Positions 32,983 to 40,804 of a stretch of 61,351 nucleotides of DNA are shown piece by piece (positions within the stretch are counted from its first letter, which is position 1; every line of letters starts with the position of its first letter). Under the pieces are notes generated by a model, which made no database searches, had not been told where the DNA came from, and saw only the letters and a program-made list of their open reading frames with translations. The stretch comes from Lachnospiraceae bacterium (lineage in GTDB: Bacteria > Bacillota > Clostridia > Lachnospirales > Lachnospiraceae): NCBI GenBank assembly GCA_029338875.1, contig JAQYBF010000070.1, positions 1-61,351 of the forward strand, in the 5' to 3' direction. Both the position numbers and the translations under genes were made by a program.

Positions 32983-34146
32983 TTACTTCAGGCCGGCATA
33001 TTTACTGACATAGATCTCATGCTCCTCTATCCGGGTGGCAAGATCGGCAGCCTGTGGTTGAAAACCGGCTTGCTCCAGAAGGCCGACCTGGCAGCCCTTG
33101 TCCAAAACCATGACCATGGCTTCGGCTTCGGACCGGTCCCTGCCGTAGCAGACGGCGCCCATGCCCGGAAGCAGAAGAGCATTGCTGATGACCGGAAGAG
33201 CGGAGATGTCACTGCCTTGCAAATTCTCTGAAGTATTATCCTGAAGATTTTCCCCTGATTTCGAAGATTTTTTTGAGCTGCCTGCTGAAAGAACTTCCAC
33301 GGATGCTTTTCCGGTCAGAAAGGCCCGGATTGGATCCGGCAGAACTTTCTTTTCCAGATCCTTCTGGAAGCCTCTTTCGAAAGCATCCTTTGGAAGGCAG
33401 GGGACCACGGGCCCGACCATCATGCCCAGATCATCGACATAGACGGTCAGATCCTCGCCGAACCCGGCATACTTTGAAATATAGGGCGCTCTTGTAAGAA
33501 GAAAGCAGCCGGAAGCTGCGCTCAGCTCCTCCGTAAATTTCCCCAATTCCAGATTTCCGCAGATCTCTTCGGGTCTGACCGGAGAGATTTTTTTCAGATA
33601 TTCTTTCTTGCATTCGTCTTCTAATTGCCGGGCAAGTCGGAAGGCATCTTCGTAATCTTTTCCCAGGCAGACGGTTCCGTGATTTCGCATGAGAACAACC
33701 CGGCAGTCAGTGCGCTTTAAGGCACGGTCTACATTTTCCGCCAGGGCATCGGAACCGAAAATCGCATAGTCTGCGGTCGGAACCGGGGAGAGAGCCTGGC
33801 CCGGGAAGGACAGATCTGCTCCGAGTGTGGACAGGTCGGTCGCATAATCCTGATGGGTGTGGATCACAAAGTCCGTGTCCGGCCGGTTCCGGTAGCAGAC
33901 TGCGTGAACCTTCATCTCACTCGAGGGCTTGAGATTGCCTTTGTGAGAGAGGTCATCGAGCCTGACCTCGACCAGATCCTCGGGCGTAAGGCTCTCATAG
34001 GAGCGGCCGCTGGGCGTGATCAGAAAGGAAGTGTCGGAAATACGGGCGCTGATATTTCCCCAGGTCCGGGCAATGAGGCCGGTGCGCTTGAGCTCGCGGC
34101 CAGCGCGTAAGATCAGTTCCGGGGCAGTTTTCTTATCAATGGACAT
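32983..34146 (-). CDS. class II aldolase/adducin-like protein with degenerate second copy
   Basis: A 387-residue protein, about 1.7 times the usual aldolase-domain length. Residues 1-200 are a complete class II aldolase domain: RTWGNISARI, ITPSGRSYESL, SSEMKVH, zinc ligands in VIHTHQDY and LMRNHGTVCLG. The second part (about 210-387) looks like a decayed copy: LLLPGMGAVCYGRDRSEAEAM aligns with LMRNHGTVCLGKDYEDAFRL, but the zinc histidine is gone. A Ser/Lys-rich linker (about 295-325) lies within it. Substrate unknown; L-fuculose- or ribulose-phosphate-like compounds are typical. CGGAGG lies 8 nt before the ATG. It stands alone and is divergent from lon. Confidence 0.8.
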   Translation of the reverse strand: MSIDKKTAPELILRAGRELKRTGLIARTWGNISARISDTSFLITPSGRSYESLTPEDLVEVRLDDLSHKGNLKPSSEMKVHAVCYRNRPDTDFVIHTHQDYATDLSTLGADLSFPGQALSPVPTADYAIFGSDALAENVDRALKRTDCRVVLMRNHGTVCLGKDYEDAFRLARQLEDECKKEYLKKISPVRPEEICGNLELGKFTEELSAASGCFLLTRAPYISKYAGFGEDLTVYVDDLGMMVGPVVPCLPKDAFERGFQKDLEKKVLPDPIRAFLTGKASVEVLSAGSSKKSSKSGENLQDNTSENLQGSDISALPVISNALLLPGMGAVCYGRDRSEAEAMVMVLDKGCQVGLLEQAGFQPQAADLATRIEEHEIYVSKYAGLK

Positions 34147-34237
34147 AAAGGAGTCCTCCGTTTCTGTTCGTATTCTTATACTAAGATAACACTTTATACA
34201 GAAATTCTAAAAGAATAATAAAATATTTCCCGCGCCC

Positions 34238-34266
34238 TTGCATTCTGTAAAACGAGGGAGTATTAT
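34238..34266 (+). promoter_or_regulatory. lon promoter
   Basis: TTGCAT (34238-34243) and TATTAT (34261-34266) are 17 nt apart. The start would be near 34273, just before the CIRCE element. Confidence 0.7.
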
Positions 34267-34276
34267 TTGTCTTGTA

Positions 34277-34303
34277 TTAGCAACCATCATATATGAGTGC
34301 TAA
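34277..34303 (+). promoter_or_regulatory. CIRCE element (HrcA operator) upstream of lon
   Basis: TTAGCAACC-N9-GAGTGCTAA matches the consensus TTAGCACTC-N9-GAGTGCTAA at 16 of 18 positions, with the correct 9-nt spacer. It lies at the start of the transcript, the usual position for repression by HrcA. Confidence 0.85.
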
Positions 34304-34372
34304 TAATATCGAAAACAATATAAATGGACAAAATCGAAAATACAAAAAAGACTACAGAATAAGGAGGCACCT

Positions 34373-36679
34373 ATGACAGTTGTACCCGTTTATAATATGG
34401 TCCTTGTACCAGAAGCAAATATATATCTGAAATCCGACAATTATAAGAATGTGACCGGACGGAACCCCGAGGTCGGCGAGCGGGTCATCCTGATCGCCAT
34501 GAAGGAATATAAGACCAGGGATGAACTGACCGATCAGGATTTCTTCCCCATCGGTGTGTCCGGTGAGATCACAGAAGTCAATACCGCCAATAACTATCTC
34601 GTCATCCGGACCAAGGACCGCCGCAATATCGATGAAGTCACTGTTTATCCGGATCACAGCCTGGAGCTGACCGTAACCCGGCGTCCGGATACCGATGATC
34701 TGAATCCGGAAGAAGCCAAGAAGCATCTGGAAGCTCTGAAGCGGGAGATGATCCAGGCCACAGCCGGAGAACAGTGGGCCGGAGCTGTCCGGACCTATGT
34801 GGCCCAGATCAATTCTCTGAATGAAGCCGCAGCCATGATGAGTCCCTGGGTGGTCGAAAGCCCCGAGGACAAGTTCAAGCTTCTGGAAACTGACTCCAAA
34901 AAGGAGCGGATGGATCTGGAAGAGAAGATGATCTATGAAAATGTAGAGATCAACCGCGTCAATACCGAGGCCAGAAATGCCCAGGAAGAGGATTATCAGA
35001 AGCTCTACCGGGAGCAGGCCATCAAAAAGCAGATGGATTACCTGCAGAAGGAACTCGATGACATGCATCCCGAGGATGTGACCGATCTGCAGAAGTTCCA
35101 GAAGAAGATCGAAGAATCCGGCATGAATCCGGATGCCCGGAGAGAAGCGGACAAGGTTCTGAACCGACTCAAGCAGGAAGGTCAGAACTCCCAGGAGTCC
35201 GGCATGCTTTATGATTATCTCGATTTCGTGACCAGCCTGTCCTGGAAGAAGGAAAAGGCTAAGGAAATCGACCTCGATACTGCCAGAAAGGTTCTTGATG
35301 AGGACCATTACGGCTTAAAGAAGGTTAAGGACCGGATCATTCAGCAGATCGCCGTTATGAACCTGAAGAAGGAACAGTCCGGTTCCATCCTCCTTTTCGT
35401 CGGAGCTCCCGGTACCGGCAAAACCTCGATCGGAAAATCCATTGCCAAGGCCCTGGGACGTAAATACGTCCGTGTCAGCCTGGGCGGTGTTCGTGATGAG
35501 GCAGATATCCGGGGTCACCGGAGAACCTATATCGGAGCTATGCCCGGCCGTATCATGGACGGCATTGAGAAGTCCGGCGTCTCCAACCCGGTTATGGTTC
35601 TCGATGAGGTCGACAAGCTGGGCCAGTCCTACAACGGAGATCCGGCATCGGCACTGCTCGAGGTCCTGGATCCGGAGCAGAACAATACCTTTACCGACCA
35701 CTATATGAATGTACCCTATGACCTGTCTGATGTCTTCTTTATCTGCACGGCCAACACCGTTGAGACCATTCCGGAGCCTCTGCTGAACCGTATGGAGGTC
35801 ATCCAGTTCCAGGGCTATACACCGAGCGAGAAGTTCCAGATTGCCCGGGAGCATCTGATCCCGAAGAGCCTGAAGGCCGTCGGCTTAAAGAAGGAAGATA
35901 TCGAGCTGACCGATCAGGCCCTGACCGATGTCATCGATAAATATACCATGGAAGCCGGAGTCCGCGGCTTGAAGAAGCGGATGGATACCATTGGCCGTGT
36001 CGCAGCAGTAGAACATGTGAAGGATCCGGACAAGCACATCGTTGTCGATTCGGACAATCTGAGAGACTTCCTGGATGCAAGGCCTATGACAAGGAACAAG
36101 GTCAGGGATGAGGCAAAGCCCGGCGTCATTACCGGTCTGGCCTGGACCCAGGTCGGAGGCACCATCCTCTATATTGAAACCCTCTTTACCAAGGGCAGCG
36201 GCAAGGTCACCATCACCGGACAGCTGGGAGATGTCATGAAGGAATCGGCGGAGATCGCCATTTCCCTGGTCAAGTCCCTCTATCCGGACAAGGCCAAGCT
36301 CTTTGAGAAGAATGATCTTCATATCCACGTACCTGACGGATCTACCCCCAAGGACGGTCCTTCCGCAGGTATCACGCTGACCACAGCACTTTCTTCCCTG
36401 GTTACCGGCAAGCCGGTTACACCTCATGTGGCAATGACCGGTGAGGTTTCTCTCCAGGGCGGAGTCAATCCGATCGGAGGACTTCCGGAGAAGCTGATGG
36501 CAGCCCAGAGAGCCGGTGTCACCAAGGTCTTCATTCCTAAGGAAAATGTCGAAGACCTCCGCGATGTAGCCCAGGAAGTCAAGGATGCCCTTGAGATTGT
36601 TCCGGTTGAGAAGGTTACAGATGTATTGACTGCACTGAATCTTACGGATGATGCAAAGGAGAGTAAGAAGGAAAAATAA
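34373..36679 (+). CDS. lon: ATP-dependent Lon protease
   Basis: A 768-residue LonA-type protease: N-terminal substrate domain (about 1-190, somewhat divergent), coiled-coil region, AAA+ module with Walker A GAPGTGKTS (about 345-353), Walker B VMVLDEVDKLG, and a C-terminal protease domain with catalytic S664 in PKDGPSAG and a lysine near residue 718. It degrades misfolded and regulatory proteins. AAGGAGG is 6 nt before the ATG. The CIRCE element places it in the HrcA heat-shock regulon. It ends with a Lys/Glu tail and a strong terminator. Confidence 0.96.
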   Translation: MTVVPVYNMVLVPEANIYLKSDNYKNVTGRNPEVGERVILIAMKEYKTRDELTDQDFFPIGVSGEITEVNTANNYLVIRTKDRRNIDEVTVYPDHSLELTVTRRPDTDDLNPEEAKKHLEALKREMIQATAGEQWAGAVRTYVAQINSLNEAAAMMSPWVVESPEDKFKLLETDSKKERMDLEEKMIYENVEINRVNTEARNAQEEDYQKLYREQAIKKQMDYLQKELDDMHPEDVTDLQKFQKKIEESGMNPDARREADKVLNRLKQEGQNSQESGMLYDYLDFVTSLSWKKEKAKEIDLDTARKVLDEDHYGLKKVKDRIIQQIAVMNLKKEQSGSILLFVGAPGTGKTSIGKSIAKALGRKYVRVSLGGVRDEADIRGHRRTYIGAMPGRIMDGIEKSGVSNPVMVLDEVDKLGQSYNGDPASALLEVLDPEQNNTFTDHYMNVPYDLSDVFFICTANTVETIPEPLLNRMEVIQFQGYTPSEKFQIAREHLIPKSLKAVGLKKEDIELTDQALTDVIDKYTMEAGVRGLKKRMDTIGRVAAVEHVKDPDKHIVVDSDNLRDFLDARPMTRNKVRDEAKPGVITGLAWTQVGGTILYIETLFTKGSGKVTITGQLGDVMKESAEIAISLVKSLYPDKAKLFEKNDLHIHVPDGSTPKDGPSAGITLTTALSSLVTGKPVTPHVAMTGEVSLQGGVNPIGGLPEKLMAAQRAGVTKVFIPKENVEDLRDVAQEVKDALEIVPVEKVTDVLTALNLTDDAKESKKEK

Positions 36680-36714
36680 GACCGAATCAAAAGAGATCAG
36701 GATGAAAGAAATCG

Positions 36715-36751
36715 GGCATCTCCCTTTTTTTGAAGGGAGATGTCTTTTTTT
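36715..36751 (+). terminator. terminator after lon
   Basis: GGCATCTCCCTT pairs with AAGGGAGATGTC (one G-T) around TTTTTT and is followed by seven T residues. Confidence 0.9.
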
Positions 36752-36818
36752 GCCTGCTTTTCCTTTGCCGAACTTTCAGGGCAGAACGGCCTGGGAGACG
36801 CGGCCTGCTTCAGCCGGA

Positions 36819-36868
36819 GATGGCCTCGGGTTGTACATTGTCAGATGGCCTCAAGTTGTACATTGTCA
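36819..36868 (+). repeat. tandem 25-bp repeat upstream of cstA
   Basis: Two adjacent 25-bp units differ at two positions: GATGGCCTCGGGTTGTAC then ATTGTCA, and GATGGCCTCAAGTTGTAC then ATTGTCA. They lie about 75 nt upstream of the cstA promoter and could be a tandem operator. A third TTGTACA occurs at 36906-36912. Confidence 0.75.
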
Positions 36869-36944
36869 ATTTCTTCTATGGAAACGAAATAACAGATAAT
36901 AGTATTTGTACAAAATCACATACACAAATCGAATGAAATTTATA

Positions 36945-36973
36945 TTGAAATCGAATTCTTAGTGAATTACAAT
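36945..36973 (+). promoter_or_regulatory. cstA promoter
   Basis: TTGAAA (36945-36950) and TACAAT (36968-36973) are 17 nt apart. Confidence 0.7.
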
Positions 36974-37047
36974 AAAACTGAAGTAAGGCAAAGGCGGTCC
37001 TTTGTGAAATATTTACAATTATTATTTATGGGAAGGAGTATTGGGAA

Positions 37048-38526
37048 ATGGTTAGTTTTTTGATTTGTCTCCTAATCCTGATCGGCGGCTACTTCACCTA
37101 CGGTAAACTCGTAGAGAAGACCTTCGGTCCCGATGACCGTGAGACGCCGGCAGTCAAGATCAACGATGGCGTTGACTACGTTGTAATGCCGGAATGGAAG
37201 ATGTTCCTTGTTCAGCTGTTGAACATCGCAGGTCTTGGACCTATCTTCGGTGCCCTGCAGGGTGCTCTCTGGGGACCGGTTGTATTCCTCTGGATTACAT
37301 TCGGTACCATCTTTGCCGGAGGTGTTCACGATTACTTCTCCGGAATGCTTTCGGAACGTAACAATGGTGATTCCATCGCAGAGGTTACCGGTATTTATCT
37401 CGGCAGGACAATGCAGTGGATCATGCGTTTCTTCTCTGTCGTTCTCCTCATCATGGTCGGTACTGTATTCGCAGTAGGACCTGCAGGACTTCTGGTAGAG
37501 CTGATCGACCCGAAGCATGTCGGAAACGGCGGAATCTTCGCTTCGACAGTAACCTGGCTTGTTATTATCTTTGCTTATTACTTCATCGCAACCTTTATTT
37601 CAATTGATAAGATCATCGGTAAGATTTACCCGATCTTCGGTATCTGCCTGATCATCATGGCAATCGGCGTAGCATTCGGCCTTCCTACTCATGGCTATCA
37701 TATCCCTGAGCTTTGGAGCCACTTCTACAACATGCATCCGAGCCATACACCGATCTGGTCCTTCATGTTCATCACCGTAGCCTGCGGCGCATGTTCCGGA
37801 TTCCATTCCACACAGTCCCCTCTGATGGCCCGCTGCCTGAAGAGCGAGAAACAGGGCCACTTCGTATTCTACGGCGCCATGGTTGCCGAAGGTATCATCG
37901 CTCTGATTTGGGCATCCGCAGGATGCGCAATCTACAAGGTTACCGGCGGTCTGAACACAGGACTTGCAACCGCTCTGTCAGCCGGCCAGCCTGCAGCCAT
38001 CTACGATGTCTGCATCAAGACCATGGGCAGTGTAGGTGTTGCCCTTGCAATGATCGGTGTTGTTGTCTGCCCGATTACTTCCGGCGATACCGCATTCCGT
38101 TCCGCACGTCTGACCCTGTCCGACTGGATCGGCCTGGATCAGAAGAAGGCTGTTAATCGTCTGAAGCTCTGCATCCCCTGCTTCGCAGTCGGCTGCTTCC
38201 TTGGCTTCGGACAGGCATTCGGCCTTCTGAACTATACAATTATCTGGAGATACTTCTCCTGGTCCAACCAGACCCTGGCTATGCTGGTTCTCTGGTGCGG
38301 CGCAGCCTTCCTGGCTCAGGAAAAGAAGAACTACTGGGTTGCAGCTATTCCTGCCGTATTTATGTCAGCCGTAACATCCACTTACTTTGTAATGGCACCT
38401 GAGTGCCTGGGCATGATTCCGGCTCTGACTAATAACACAGCAGTTGCATATCCGGTTGGTATTATCTTCGCACTGGTCTGCCTGATTATCTTTATGAATA
38501 CTGCTAGAAAGAAAGAGAGAGCATAA
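37048..38526 (+). CDS. cstA: CstA family transporter (carbon starvation protein)
   Basis: A 492-residue membrane protein of about 13 spans. GYFTYGKLVEKTFGPD at the start, QLLNIAGLGPIFGALQGA, GGVHDYFSGMLSERNNG and SGFHSTQSPLMARCL are typical of the CstA/BtsT family, which imports peptides or pyruvate when carbon is limiting. It is the shorter form found in Firmicutes; E. coli CstA has about 700 residues. GGAAGGAG lies well placed before the ATG. The tandem 25-bp repeats upstream may be its regulatory site. Confidence 0.9.
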   Translation: MVSFLICLLILIGGYFTYGKLVEKTFGPDDRETPAVKINDGVDYVVMPEWKMFLVQLLNIAGLGPIFGALQGALWGPVVFLWITFGTIFAGGVHDYFSGMLSERNNGDSIAEVTGIYLGRTMQWIMRFFSVVLLIMVGTVFAVGPAGLLVELIDPKHVGNGGIFASTVTWLVIIFAYYFIATFISIDKIIGKIYPIFGICLIIMAIGVAFGLPTHGYHIPELWSHFYNMHPSHTPIWSFMFITVACGACSGFHSTQSPLMARCLKSEKQGHFVFYGAMVAEGIIALIWASAGCAIYKVTGGLNTGLATALSAGQPAAIYDVCIKTMGSVGVALAMIGVVVCPITSGDTAFRSARLTLSDWIGLDQKKAVNRLKLCIPCFAVGCFLGFGQAFGLLNYTIIWRYFSWSNQTLAMLVLWCGAAFLAQEKKNYWVAAIPAVFMSAVTSTYFVMAPECLGMIPALTNNTAVAYPVGIIFALVCLIIFMNTARKKERA

Positions 38527-38640
38527 AATCAGGCTCCCGGGTCCGTAAAAGTTGCAAAGGATGAAATGATCCATCGGATCACCGCCTCGAATTCATAGAG
38601 AATTCAAACATTCCCGGTGTCCCTGATAAGAGCACCGGCA

Positions 38641-38676
38641 AATAGCGGAGGGCCCACTGCCTTCCGCTATTTTTTC
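38641..38676 (+). terminator. terminator after cstA
   Basis: AATAGCGGAGG pairs with CCTTCCGCTATT and is followed by a T-run. The remainder of the 301-bp gap is AT-rich with no gene seen. Confidence 0.8.
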
Positions 38677-38827
38677 ATCATGGCAGAAAATGCTATGATA
38701 TGAGAGACTGGATTTGTCTGAAATCAGATGCCATATAGATCGGATTACAAGACATCATTTGATCTCAGATTAAATACAATACAGTCTTTTGAGTATTGAA
38801 TGTATAAGAGAGTTTAGGAGTTGACTT

Positions 38828-39835
38828 ATGATTTTTAAACCGACATTGACAGGCACTCATCCTCTGACCGAGGCTGAGCTGAAACTGGATAAGAAGACCT
38901 GCACCAAGATCGGCCCCTGCGGCATCGGCGAACAGGCCCTGTATTTCAACAGCTTTTTCATCGACCGCCGCTATTATGCCAGATACGAGGATATCGCCAG
39001 AGTCTGGAAGCGGGTTGCCATGAGTAAGGGCGGCTATTCCGGCAAGGGTGTCTTCGGATCCATGGCTTATCTTATGGTAAAGCTGAGAAACGGCCAGGAG
39101 TACCAGTGCAATTTCAAGTATGAGCAGAATGTGGACATCCTTCTGTCCCAGCTCGAGAAGAAGCATCCGGAGATTCCGACACACAGTGTCAAGGAAGAGC
39201 AGGCCATCAAGCGGGAGGCTATGGAAGAGGCAAGGAAATATAAGACCGACCTCTCAGAAACCGCAGAGAAGTCCATTCGTGACTTAAAGCGTTATGAGGA
39301 TGAACTCAAGCAGAAGCCTGCCATCTACAATCACCTGGCTGCAGCTGCCAAGCAGAAGAGAGTTCTTCAGGGCATCAGCCCGACCTATAAGATCCTGGCC
39401 ATCGTGGTCTTCTCCATGGCCATTGTCGCTATGATCGCAGGCGTTTTCCTCTTTGTTATGCACAGCGCCGTAGCCCTCTATTTTGTCCTTTTCGGTATCG
39501 CCTTCCTCTTTACCATTATGGCAACCGGCATTCTTCCGACCCGGAAGCGGAATAACAAGGCGGCAGAGAAGGAATGGGAGCAGGCCCGCGAGGACAGTGC
39601 AAATTACATTCAGAGAATTCCTCATTTTCCTCTTCCTGCCCAGTATGCACACCCGATTGTGATCGAGCGGATGATCCGGGCCATCCGCATGGGACGCTGC
39701 GAGACACCGGAGGAAGCTCTGGAACTGGTCAAGGAAGATCTGAAGAAACTGAATTCTACGGTTCAGGTCAGCCAGAAGGAATATGACGAGGTAGTGGTAG
39801 TGAAACCTCTCTTCCTTGTCAGCGATTACCAGTAA
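38828..39835 (+). CDS. membrane protein of unknown function
   Basis: A 335-residue protein I do not recognise. The first ~120 residues look like a compact beta-rich, PH-like domain (YFNSFFIDRRYYARYEDIARVW...LMVKLRNGQEYQCNFKYEQNVDILLSQLEKKHPEI). A charged helical region follows (about 125-185), then two adjacent membrane segments (about 189-240) and a cytoplasmic tail of 90 residues. AGGAGTTGACTT precedes the ATG. It lies 44 nt upstream of the MoxR-type gene in the same direction, so it may belong to that operon. Confidence 0.75.
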   Translation: MIFKPTLTGTHPLTEAELKLDKKTCTKIGPCGIGEQALYFNSFFIDRRYYARYEDIARVWKRVAMSKGGYSGKGVFGSMAYLMVKLRNGQEYQCNFKYEQNVDILLSQLEKKHPEIPTHSVKEEQAIKREAMEEARKYKTDLSETAEKSIRDLKRYEDELKQKPAIYNHLAAAAKQKRVLQGISPTYKILAIVVFSMAIVAMIAGVFLFVMHSAVALYFVLFGIAFLFTIMATGILPTRKRNNKAAEKEWEQAREDSANYIQRIPHFPLPAQYAHPIVIERMIRAIRMGRCETPEEALELVKEDLKKLNSTVQVSQKEYDEVVVVKPLFLVSDYQ

Positions 39836-39879
39836 GATCTTAGAGAGAATTTGTTTTTATAGTAAAAGTGAGGCATAGC

Positions 39880-40803
39880 ATGACCTGGTTAGAGATGGCT
39901 GAGGAAGCCGGTCTTTCGGATCCTTTGATCCAGGGTCTGAAGGAATTTCATAAGAACTACGACAGCAGTGAAGATGAGAAGCTTAAGGAGCGGATCCCGG
40001 AGCCGGTCTATATTTATTACGGAAAAGAGGTCTGGACCAGGGCCGCGGCAGCCCTGCTGTCGGGCAGGAACCTGCTTCTCACAGGCCCCAAGGCAACCGG
40101 CAAGAATGTCCTGGCCGACTGCCTGACCTACGTCTTCGGCCGGCCCCAGTGGAATGTCAGCTTTCATTCCAATGTCGATGCGGCCTATCTGATCGGTACG
40201 GATACCTATGACGGTGAGAAGGTCGTCTTCCGGCCGGGCCCCATCTATGAATGCGCCAAAAAGGGCGGTTTTGCGGTGCTCGATGAGGTCAACATGGCGA
40301 AAAACGAAGCCCTGGCTGTCCTCCACTCGACCCTGGACTTCCGCCGCGTTATTGACGTGCCGGGCTATGACCGGATCACCGTGGACCCGGCAGCCCGCTT
40401 TATCGGAACCATGAATTACGGCTATGCCGGAACCCGGGAGCTGAACGAGGCCCTGGTTTCCCGTTTTGCTGTCCTGAAGATGCCTCTGATCCGCCAGGAG
40501 GACCTGGACCGGCTGATTCTCCGGAGTTTTCCGGACATCAATCCTGACATCAAGAACCAGTTTATGGAGCTTTTTTATGAGCTTCAGAAGAAGGCGGAAA
40601 ATGCCGAGGTCAGCGAGCGTTCGGTCGACCTTCGCGGACTTCTGGACAGCCTGCTTCTGGTCAAGAACGGTCTGACTACGGGCGAGGCCCTGGAGATGAC
40701 CATTGTGGACAAGAGCTTTGATCCTTTTGAGGAAAATGTAATCCGTGACCTGATCAAGGGACGGATTCCGGGAGACCTGACATCGAAGGAGGTATTCTCC
40801 TGA
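39880..40803 (+). CDS. MoxR-family AAA+ ATPase
   Basis: A 307-residue ATPase. Walker A reads LLLTGPKATGKNVLA, with Asn where Ser/Thr is usual after GK; Walker B is FAVLDEVNMAKNE, followed by sensor I in FIGTMNYGYAGTREL and the arginine region ALVSRFAVLKM. MoxR-type ATPases work with vWA proteins as chaperones that insert cofactors or activate enzyme complexes (NorQ/NorD, CbbQ/CbbO). The partner is the next gene, 1 nt downstream. I choose ATG 39880 with GTGAGG 6 nt upstream; a GTG at 39868 is possible. An exact GGTCTATATTT occurs inside it at 40005. Confidence 0.88.
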   Translation: MTWLEMAEEAGLSDPLIQGLKEFHKNYDSSEDEKLKERIPEPVYIYYGKEVWTRAAAALLSGRNLLLTGPKATGKNVLADCLTYVFGRPQWNVSFHSNVDAAYLIGTDTYDGEKVVFRPGPIYECAKKGGFAVLDEVNMAKNEALAVLHSTLDFRRVIDVPGYDRITVDPAARFIGTMNYGYAGTRELNEALVSRFAVLKMPLIRQEDLDRLILRSFPDINPDIKNQFMELFYELQKKAENAEVSERSVDLRGLLDSLLLVKNGLTTGEALEMTIVDKSFDPFEENVIRDLIKGRIPGDLTSKEVFS

Positions 40804-40804
40804 T

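Noticed and set aside
39868-39879. Upstream GTG start for the MoxR-type ATPase
   Set aside because: The GTGAGG at this place serves better as ribosome site for ATG 39880.
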